Shown piece after piece: positions 43,692 through 50,885 of a stretch of 64,000 bases of DNA (position 1 is the first letter of the stretch; every line of letters begins with the position of its first letter). Position numbers and translations under genes: made by a program. Below the pieces are notes generated by a model. The model made no database searches. It saw nothing but the letters and a program-made list of their open reading frames with translations, and had not been told where the DNA came from. The stretch spans positions 372,001 through 436,000 of the forward strand of contig OZ251507.1 in NCBI GenBank assembly GCA_965242895.1, in the 5' to 3' direction. This DNA is from CATQHL01 sp965242895. GTDB lineage: Bacteria > Actinomycetota > Acidimicrobiia > Acidimicrobiales > CATQHL01.

Positions 43692-46600
43692 TCAAGGGTA
43701 AGTGGTGGAGACGGGCGTCCCTAGCGTCCAGTCACCGACGCCATCAGAGCCTCCTAAGTTCAAGCTCATGACAGCGTGCTCCAAGCCAGCAGCCGATGCC
43801 GGGTTGAGGGGCTTCTTCGTCTTATCAGGTTCTCCCTCGTGGTCACCTCTCGTCACCCCCACCACCACGAACTCGTGCCCCGTCACCCTCAAAGCTGCGA
43901 AAGCCGAATCGTTCAAATTCACCGAACTCAACATGAAACGACCACTATCCAATTCGCCTATACTTGCGCCAGGTTTTTTGACTTGTTCTGGGGTGATCAC
44001 GACGGGGTTTCCGCCGTTCATCAGTTGGGTGAACGTGTTGGGGGCCGCGCCTGGGCTGGCTTTGGGCGGGCGGTGTAACACCACGTACCTGTAAGCGTTA
44101 AGGTATTCATGCCCTCTAGTGCCCTGGGGGGGAGCGCCGAACTTCAAGTACATCTCGGTCTCACCCTTCACTTCTTTTGTCATGAAACTCAAGCCTGTGA
44201 AGGCGGCTGGGTGGTAGATTGCGTGGAGGTCTTGGATATCTTGGCTTGTTATGGTCGTGGAGCGGCAGTCGAGGTCGGGGGATGTGGGGTTAGCGACCGC
44301 TGCTTTCCAGTCGTCGAAGCTTGGCCCGTAAGAAAAAAGGGAGAACCCTATCAGGCCACACCCGTTTCTGTAGTCAGCTAGGCCGAGGAAGTGCCCTAGT
44401 TCGTGGGTGAACACTCTGTCGGTGCTGCTTTTGACTTCGTTGATCCTAGTGACCGAACCGTTGATCACGTACGGGTGGAAGAAATCCATGGGCAAATCAA
44501 AATCTTTATGATAGATCACTTTGGTGGACGCGCACCCAGCAGCTCTGCCGACGTCGCATACGCCGTCCCAAGAGTTGGCGGTGTGGCAGTGCGTCCCCCT
44601 CGGGGTGGAGGCGTCCACCACACGGCAACTCGTGGCAGCACCAGGCCGGTAGTCCATAACCGCTACATCGAAAGCAGAATTGTTGATGACTGTCCCTAAA
44701 AAAGTCCCCGTTGACTGCACGACCGTCTCCGCTTTCTCCCCGCACTCGGCGGGGGTGGAGACGTTCCCGAACGTGAACAACCCGGGTACCCTACTGTTCC
44801 ACGCATTCACCGCATCTCTTACGGGCTTTACGAAATCGGGCGCACTCGTGCAGACCCTGATAGCCTCCCCACGCCGCACCCGATCGTTCAACTGAGCATA
44901 CGAACCTGAAAAGTTGGGTAATGTGTACGGCGCCCAACAATAATCTCCAGTGCAGCGCGCGGGGGAAGTTTCATCCTGGAGGAATTTCGTGCGACGCTTC
45001 TCAAGCCCCTCTTTATCGCTCGTGTTCACCGCCTTCACGAACACCCGGTAAATCTCCTCGTCGGTCAAGCCGGTGATCTCGTGAGTGTAAAACCGGTTTC
45101 CGGAATCAGCCACCGTAGTACTATCGACCCTCGTGAAGGTCGTCCCTGACATCGTGCCCCAGCGCACTGCATAGTGTTTCAGCGGCGCCCCTCCGTCGCA
45201 GGCCGGGCGCTCCCAGAACACGCTCAGTTTCCCCCCGCTCTTCCCGTAAAACTCCAGAGTGCGCTGCACCTTCCCGGGCGCGACCACCGTCCCCTGGGGG
45301 GCGGCCGCCGCTGTGGCCTCTGGCTTTTCCGTTCCCTCGATGGCGGTGACGCGGACGTCGTATGTGCACATGTCCAAACCCTCGATCAGGTGAGCGTTCA
45401 GCGTCCAACCCGAATACGTCGAACCCGAAGGGAGAGGGACGTTCACATCAGCAGGCTGCAGCACCACCGGCGGCGCCGGCGTCCAGGTGACTGACCCCGT
45501 TTTCTTCCACTCCAGCTTATACTCACTGGGGGCAAGCTCCGCAGTGCGCTGCCACCAGACAGCATTGACAGACCCACTCTCGGGATGCAAAGTCAAAGAG
45601 GGCGCCTTAGAGGTCGTGCTAGACGGCAGGGAAGGGATGTCGGCGCACCCGGCTGCGGCGCTGAGACTGACCTGACCAGCGGGGCAGGTGGTAGCAGTGG
45701 AAGTCACCCACTCGCTGTGATGGGTGAAGCTTTCCTTGTATATGTGGTCGGAGGGGATCTGGTTCAGGGACGCCACCCGGATTTGGATAGAAGAGCCAGC
45801 CGCGGCGGTGGCGCCTGTGAGTCCGGTGATGGTGTGCGTGAACCTGCGGAGAGGCGCCCCGGCGGGGGTCGTGTCAGCCGTCCCGTCTGTCCAGGGGACG
45901 GAGGGCTCCACGGTCGTCCAGGCTCCGCTGCTGCCCTTGGGGCGCCACTCGAGTTGGTAGCCGGTGACAGGATAATAGTTGTCCCAGTCGTGCTGCTCCC
46001 AGGAAACGCTCACCGCCCCCTCAGCGGCGGGGGCGGCGGCGAGAGCGGTCGGGCGGCGCGGTTGGAAGATACATATTCCTTCCCCGGGGATGAAAACCCG
46101 GTTGTTATGATTCCTCTGGTAGCGGCTGAATGGGGAGGTGGGCCGCCCGCATGCTGTCGTGGCGATAGCGTAGATGCGGCGGTCGCTCTCCCCGCGTTCG
46201 TTGACCGCGGCGACGCTGACCGTGTAGCGGGCGCCGACAGCTAGGCCGGAGATTATATACTGGCGATCATATGTTGGATAATAATTCAGGAACGGCCTGC
46301 GCCTGCTGCGGCTTGGCTCCACTGCGCTCAAGGGGATGAGGGGGTACTCTTGTTCCATGAACGATCCGTCTAAGCGCCGCCACCTGATTTTGTAACCGGT
46401 CAGCTGCAGCCCGCCGTTGTCGAACGATGAACTATTCCAGCGGAGCCACAAGTCCCCGGCTCTCGGCCCGGACTCAGCCCAGAAACTAGAAGAAACCCGT
46501 GTGGGGGACGTGGGGGTGACGCAGTTCGACCCCCCGGGGGGGCGCACTTGCCCCGGAGGGCAGGAGGCTAAACACCGGTCGGAGACCAGCACCTCCCCGG

Positions 46601-49244
46601 TGGGGCAGGCGACCGGGGGCGGAGGCGTCGGGGGCGGCAGGGTGTTCGAGACTACAGTGCTGCAGTCCTCGCAAGGGCTGCCCTCTATCACAACAGCCTC
46701 GCCGAAGCCCGCTAAACTCCAAGGAGTCACCCTCACCTTGTAAGACTGCCCGTTACGCAAAAGGACCCCCGCCGGGGCGATCTGCGACCCCCCAGGCGGG
46801 GTCTCATAGGAGAAGGTGTGCGACCATTCCCGCACTTGCTTCCCGCCAACCGTTTTCTCCACCCCGTCACTCCCACGCACCCACACCGAATGAAAACGGA
46901 CGCGGTCAAGAGACCCGTGAAGCAACTGAACGCTGTGGCCGTTCGCCACAGCGTCCGCCGGCAGGCGCCAGCGCAGAGTCAACGACCGGTCCCCCGAGGT
47001 CAACACTACTCCTTCCGCCGCGGGCGGGCGAGCAACACACCCCCTCTGACTCGGGTCGTGCACCTCCTGAGGTTCGCAAGGATCACCATAGGCTGTATTA
47101 GTGCTCGTGCTATGCCCCGCAGGGTTACGCGCATCCACCTCAACCTCGTACCGCTCCCCGTTCACCAACCCCTCAATCACATGAACATCCACCACAAAAT
47201 GATACCGAGCTCTTGGGTCGAAAATAATGTCAATACTTCTTTCTATGTGAATTCTGTCGGGGTTCAAGCGCACGTCGCTGTGGCTTATCGGCTTCGAACT
47301 CGACCAATCACCAGAAGAGCCCCGCTTTCTCCAGCGCACCACGTAATCCGACACCGGAATCTCGCTCAAACGCGGCTCAAAAAACCGATACACGTGATCC
47401 CGACGCGCGTAATTCCTCCAAAGACCCAAGCCATGATGATAATATGAAAAACTCATCTGCCACTCCACGGACACGCTCAACTTCCCGTCCCCTTTCTCGA
47501 CCTCAACCCTGAAACTCCCCGGCGGTTCCACGCACAGCCCCAGAACAGGGTCGAACACCTGATCCCAAAAACCAGGCTCCGCGCTGGTGCGGCAAGCATC
47601 AGCCACCTCCGGCACGCCGTCCCGCATCAACGCGGGGCTGAGCCTGCCCTCAGAACTGAACGACTGCACCTTCACCTGATACGGGACGCCGCCCGTCAAC
47701 CCATCGATCAAGTGCGAGGACAAGGTAGCGTTTTCTATATCCTCCCAATCCCACCCGCTGCCCGGTTCCAGCCTCCCCCGCTCGCGGCGCCACGACACCC
47801 GGAACCCCGCCACAGCGGCGTCACCCTCAGACGCCACCGTCGCCCCCCAAACCGCTGTCAACGACTCCACTCCCGGAGTCAACGACAACTTCCCCCCGGG
47901 GCGAGGCGGATTAGGAGGCGGAGCGTCCGCGCAATAAACATACGAAAGACCCCCAAGGATCTGCTGCCCCACACTGCAGGGATTCAGTCCTTTAATCGCA
48001 GGGCGCCCCTCCCGGGGCTCCCCGTCAGGATCTGTGTTCTTAGCCGACAACTTCACCTGATAATAACCGCCCCCCACCAAATTAGTGAACAGATAACTCC
48101 GCGCGGAAGCCTCTAACTGCACCTCCGTCCAAGTCCCGCTAGTGCCCTCACGCCACCGCAGCACATAACCAACCACCGGCGAACCCCCGTCGTCGCTCGG
48201 AGGCGCCCAAATCAACGTCGCAGACTCCACCCACACCAACACACTCACATTCTGAGGACGCCCCGGAGCCGACGTCGCCGCAACCAACGACGACGACGTC
48301 GACTGAGCAGAACGCGCCGCCTCTCTTATCTCCCGCTCGCACACCCCCGAAACACGCAGCACCCAACCTGGGGAGCAGGAACGCACCGCCTCGGCGTACT
48401 CGTAGCAACTGGAACCCACCAAGACACCCCGCTCGCAGGAATACGCCTCAGCCGGCGGCGCCGTGCGCTCTACTGAGGTTGACCGCGAACACGAACTCCC
48501 CGACAGCACCCAACCTGACGGGCACCCGTAACGCAGGATTCCGAAACGCGACACCCCGCCGGCGTCCATGTAGCGGCACGACAAAGGCACACCAGCCGGG
48601 GAGCAGCTAGCAGACGCAGCCGAAGACTCCACCAACTCCTCTTCCCACGCGCACACACGGGAATCCCCTGAGATCCTCAGAACACCCTCTAGACACGAAT
48701 AAGACACTGACGCCTCACCCAAGACACGACGGCAACCCCAACCAGACGAACCCAATCCCACGCTGAAACGCTCAAACCCCGACGGGCACGCCAAGAACGA
48801 AGACACAGACTCTACACGAGACGACGAGCCCGAACCTGACGAACTAGACGAAGACGACTCCGACGAAGACGAAGAGGACGACTCCGACGAAGACGAACTA
48901 GACGAAGACTGGCCAGATGCCGACGAGCCAGACGAAGATGACGAGTCTGACTCCGACGAGCTAGAGGACGATGACGAGTCTGACCCTGACGAGCTAGAGG
49001 AAGGCGATTCGGGCACGGCCAGGAACAGGCGCTCCCCAGCCGCACTCCCGCCGGCCGCCCCTCCGGCCGGCGTCTCAGCCGACCCCCCGGCCCGCGTCTC
49101 AGCCGGCACTTCGGCCCTCATCTCAGTCGACGTCTTCACGCCGGCGGCCTCCGCGGACAGTCCTAGCCCTCCGGGATGCGCTAGCGATCCCTCACTTCCG
49201 AAGCGGGCTACGAATGCCTCTGCCCCCCCCCCCCCTAAACTCAT
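43692..49244 (-). CDS. Giant FN3-repeat surface protein with metzincin-like peptidase domain (body frame)
   Basis: Extracellular multidomain protein, 1,850 aa in this frame. Order: a Ser/Asp-rich segment (about 80-150); Cys-rich modules (FLACPSGFERF, YGCPSGWVLSGSSC, about 155-310); about eight fibronectin type III domains (325-1370). A peptidase-like domain spans about 1390-1680, with the zinc motif HELGHFLGLAD at 1614-1624. HExxHxxGxxD is the metzincin pattern of snapalysin-like (M7) enzymes. A roughly 150-residue C-terminal domain ends in GDWTLGTPVSTTYP. The frame itself has no signal peptide: its ATG lies inside another frame encoding an excellent one (49377), and the two are separated by a 13-G tract. 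With 12 or 15 G the two join into about 1,894 aa. Upstream gene of the cluster A operon. Confidence 0.85.
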   Translation of the reverse strand: MSLGGGGAEAFVARFGSEGSLAHPGGLGLSAEAAGVKTSTEMRAEVPAETRAGGSAETPAGGAAGGSAAGERLFLAVPESPSSSSSGSDSSSSSSSSESDSSSSSGSSASGQSSSSSSSSESSSSSSSESSSSSSSGSGSSSRVESVSSFLACPSGFERFSVGLGSSGWGCRRVLGEASVSYSCLEGVLRISGDSRVCAWEEELVESSAASASCSPAGVPLSCRYMDAGGVSRFGILRYGCPSGWVLSGSSCSRSTSVERTAPPAEAYSCERGVLVGSSCYEYAEAVRSCSPGWVLRVSGVCEREIREAARSAQSTSSSLVAATSAPGRPQNVSVLVWVESATLIWAPPSDDGGSPVVGYVLRWREGTSGTWTEVQLEASARSYLFTNLVGGGYYQVKLSAKNTDPDGEPREGRPAIKGLNPCSVGQQILGGLSYVYCADAPPPNPPRPGGKLSLTPGVESLTAVWGATVASEGDAAVAGFRVSWRRERGRLEPGSGWDWEDIENATLSSHLIDGLTGGVPYQVKVQSFSSEGRLSPALMRDGVPEVADACRTSAEPGFWDQVFDPVLGLCVEPPGSFRVEVEKGDGKLSVSVEWQMSFSYYHHGLGLWRNYARRDHVYRFFEPRLSEIPVSDYVVRWRKRGSSGDWSSSKPISHSDVRLNPDRIHIERSIDIIFDPRARYHFVVDVHVIEGLVNGERYEVEVDARNPAGHSTSTNTAYGDPCEPQEVHDPSQRGCVARPPAAEGVVLTSGDRSLTLRWRLPADAVANGHSVQLLHGSLDRVRFHSVWVRGSDGVEKTVGGKQVREWSHTFSYETPPGGSQIAPAGVLLRNGQSYKVRVTPWSLAGFGEAVVIEGSPCEDCSTVVSNTLPPPTPPPPVACPTGEVLVSDRCLASCPPGQVRPPGGSNCVTPTSPTRVSSSFWAESGPRAGDLWLRWNSSSFDNGGLQLTGYKIRWRRLDGSFMEQEYPLIPLSAVEPSRSRRRPFLNYYPTYDRQYIISGLAVGARYTVSVAAVNERGESDRRIYAIATTACGRPTSPFSRYQRNHNNRVFIPGEGICIFQPRRPTALAAAPAAEGAVSVSWEQHDWDNYYPVTGYQLEWRPKGSSGAWTTVEPSVPWTDGTADTTPAGAPLRRFTHTITGLTGATAAAGSSIQIRVASLNQIPSDHIYKESFTHHSEWVTSTATTCPAGQVSLSAAAGCADIPSLPSSTTSKAPSLTLHPESGSVNAVWWQRTAELAPSEYKLEWKKTGSVTWTPAPPVVLQPADVNVPLPSGSTYSGWTLNAHLIEGLDMCTYDVRVTAIEGTEKPEATAAAAPQGTVVAPGKVQRTLEFYGKSGGKLSVFWERPACDGGAPLKHYAVRWGTMSGTTFTRVDSTTVADSGNRFYTHEITGLTDEEIYRVFVKAVNTSDKEGLEKRRTKFLQDETSPARCTGDYCWAPYTLPNFSGSYAQLNDRVRRGEAIRVCTSAPDFVKPVRDAVNAWNSRVPGLFTFGNVSTPAECGEKAETVVQSTGTFLGTVINNSAFDVAVMDYRPGAATSCRVVDASTPRGTHCHTANSWDGVCDVGRAAGCASTKVIYHKDFDLPMDFFHPYVINGSVTRINEVKSSTDRVFTHELGHFLGLADYRNGCGLIGFSLFSYGPSFDDWKAAVANPTSPDLDCRSTTITSQDIQDLHAIYHPAAFTGLSFMTKEVKGETEMYLKFGAPPQGTRGHEYLNAYRYVVLHRPPKASPGAAPNTFTQLMNGGNPVVITPEQVKKPGASIGELDSGRFMLSSVNLNDSAFAALRVTGHEFVVVGVTRGDHEGEPDKTKKPLNPASAAGLEHAVMSLNLGGSDGVGDWTLGTPVSTTYP

Positions 49245-49377
49245 TCCCGCCTAACGCGGAAACGCCTTCTAAAGGCAGGGCCATAGGCGCCGCCAACGAC
49301 GCAGCCAACAACACGGCCACCAACAATGGCCTGATGAGAATTGACTTTTCGCTTGAGCGTTTTTTGGTCAACGGCAT
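49192..49377 (-). CDS. Signal-peptide start of the FN3 surface protein (out of frame with the body)
   Basis: MPLTKKRSSEKSILIRPLLVAVLLAASLAAPMALPLEGVSA is a textbook Sec signal peptide (basic n-region, hydrophobic core, small residues before cleavage). The AGGAGG Shine-Dalgarno lies five bases before the ATG (complement of 49383-49388). After GGNEFRGGGG the frame crosses the 13-G tract and ends eight codons later at 49192. As read, it makes only a 61-residue secreted peptide; a one-base deletion in the tract would fuse it to the FN3-peptidase body. This is the natural translation start of the giant gene. Confidence 0.8.
   Translation of the reverse strand: MPLTKKRSSEKSILIRPLLVAVLLAASLAAPMALPLEGVSALGGNEFRGGGGRGIRSPLRK
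49223..49235 (-). repeat. 13-G (plus-strand C) tract at the start of the FN3 surface gene
   Basis: Thirteen C residues on the plus strand (G in the gene) lie between signal peptide and body. Sequence on both sides shows that 12 or 15 residues join the frames and 13 does not. Confidence 0.9.
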
Positions 49378-49510
49378 AGCCGCCTCCTATCATCAACAAC
49401 TAGCTTCACGTGCCTAGCGACACTACTCGCTGCACGGACACTAAAAGAGACTTTATTTCTAAAGCTCACCATAATTCACCACTTTACCATAAAACGATGC
49501 GACACGCAAC
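49378..49510 (-). promoter_or_regulatory. Promoter/leader region of the cluster A surface operon
   Basis: AT-richer region upstream of the signal-peptide ATG with AGGAGG (complement of 49383-49388) and two TATGGT hexamers (complement of 49468-49473 and 49486-49491), 18 bases apart. It matches the copy at 37635-37765 along its whole length. The hexamers also fit a TAnnnT -10, so the exact start site is unresolved. Confidence 0.55.
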
Positions 49511-49790
49511 TCCAGCCCAACAAGCCGCCAACAAAGGCGAGAAGCGCTTAGACAGCCAGCTGTTCAAAATTCGCCCTATGGCTGAAGCCAAAGAGGGAAG
49601 GCTGCTCGCCTCGTTATTCCCTGATCTCTCGGAGCATGACTACGTCGCCGTCAACGCACTTCTTCCAGCTATCCCCTAGAGCATCAATGAGTTACTGCGC
49701 CGAAGCGCCCGGCAGGGCGAAAGATTGCTAGCCGAACTAGGCGCCCACCATACGACCCTCCCCCGCCTGCCTTCGGAGTCGCCCCCCTAA
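49497..49790 (+). pseudogene. Possible degraded small gene (regulator-like tail)
   Basis: From the ATG at 49497 a frame reads MRHATPAQQAANKGEK, later AEAKEGRLLASLFPDLS, and stops at 49677-49679. The same frame then continues plausibly (SINELLRRSARQGERLLAEL) to a second stop near 49789. The pattern recalls the C-terminal helices of MarR-type regulators with an internal stop, but this is weak and it may be non-coding. Confidence 0.25.
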
Positions 49791-49934
49791 AAGAAAGAAG
49801 CGCGGCGGCTAACCTTTACGCGGGCGCAGCCGCCGTCGAAGACCTTCATGATCGCAGCCGATCCTTCCCTGAGAGCCCTTTGATCACAGGCCACCTGCCC
49901 GCCCCCCTCCTCCCTAGTGCTAAGACCCCTGGTG

Positions 49935-50471
49935 TTAAGACTCTGTCTCGGGGAGGCGTTGGATTTCGCCGGTGAGCCCCCAGCAGTCTACGCCCCCGTC
50001 CCGGGCGGAGGCCGCAGGAGTGACTGAAGCCCGCGCTGACCGACACGTAAAGGCCTTCCAGGGCGTATTCTCTGCCCCTAGCCTCCCGCCACCAATTCCA
50101 GCAGTGCACCCCTCCGGTGGAGCGCAGCCCGCAGGCGTGCCAGGCGCCTACCTCCAAGTCCACGTAACCTTCCCCACAGTTGTAGTCGTCGTCACAGCAG
50201 TCATAGAAGTGGTGGAGGCAACAGCAGAAGTGGCAGCACTAGTAGTAGTCGTGGAAGTCGCAGTGGTCACAGCAGAACCGGTGGCAACAGGCGCCCCCAC
50301 GCTCATAAGACGCCCCCATCGTGGGAGGCGGCGGAGCGCGAGCCCTCAGGGGAGGAGGCCCGGCGGAGCCTCAGACAGAACACCCTCCGCAGAGGGGACG
50401 GCGCCTCCGCCGCACGATGCTGCCAGCACGGCCGCTGCCAAAAATAACGGGAGTCGTATTCTGCGCTTCAC
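49935..50471 (-). pseudogene. Chimeric, internally deleted RCC1 lipoprotein pseudogene
   Basis: The 5' end encodes a cluster B type lipoprotein signal (VKRRIRLPLFLAAAVLAASCGGG) and stalk, and the 3' end encodes the last two RCC1 blades of cluster A type (VDLEVGAWHACGLRSTGGVHCWN, then DGGVDCWGLTGEIQRLPE). The roughly 12 blades between are missing. A stop interrupts the stalk (after SEAPPGLLP), and a one-base insertion breaks the last blade. It is the leftmost, most decayed member of the cluster B array. Confidence 0.8.
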
Positions 50472-50518
50472 TGCGCTACCTCTTTCTTTCATTGAACCGT
50501 CTACCGGATGCCCAAAGC

Positions 50519-50854
50519 TCACGGGTGGACGTATGAGACCGGAGTCCCTAACGTCCAGTTCCTCACACCATCCAGGCCAGTGCCCGCTGCCAGGCCCAAA
50601 TCCAGGGGTATGATCGCATGCGCGAGGTCGGCAGCCAAGATCGGGTTGAGAGGCTTCCCCGGGTCTCTTTGAGGATTCCCCCTCGTCACACCAACGAACA
50701 CAAACTCATGCCCCGTCACCCGAAAAGCCGTGTAAGCCGAATCATTCAAATTGACGGTAGTCTCAAGAATAGAATTATGCGCCACCGCATTCCAGACTGT
50801 CGCAGGCGCCGCGGGGGTGACGCTGGGGCAGGGGAGTCTCTGGTTTGTGTTCAT
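50519..50854 (-). pseudogene. C-terminal fragment of the FN3-peptidase gene (copy 1)
   Basis: The frame ends with about 92 residues (AVAHNSILETTVNLNDSAY to GVRNWTLGTPVSYVHP) nearly identical to the C-terminus of the right-hand FN3-peptidase at 58742, preceded by about 19 unrelated residues (MNTNQRLPCPSVTPAAPAT). It has no signal peptide and lies 31 bases after an RCC1 gene. Probably the boundary remnant of a duplicated unit; an open frame is kept, so expression cannot be excluded. Confidence 0.7.
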
Positions 50855-50885
50855 TGCTTTGACATTTTGGTTAGGGTCATGTGTG

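Noticed and set aside
48830..49010. Plus-strand Asp/Glu-rich coding potential opposite the surface protein
   Set aside because: It is the complement of the Ser/Asp-rich codon repeats of the minus-strand gene.
49410..49679. 89-residue plus-strand frame upstream of the FN3 gene
   Set aside because: It covers the duplicated promoter region of the surface operon, and its first 30 residues have no coding character. Only the 3' part is kept as a weak regulator-like remnant.
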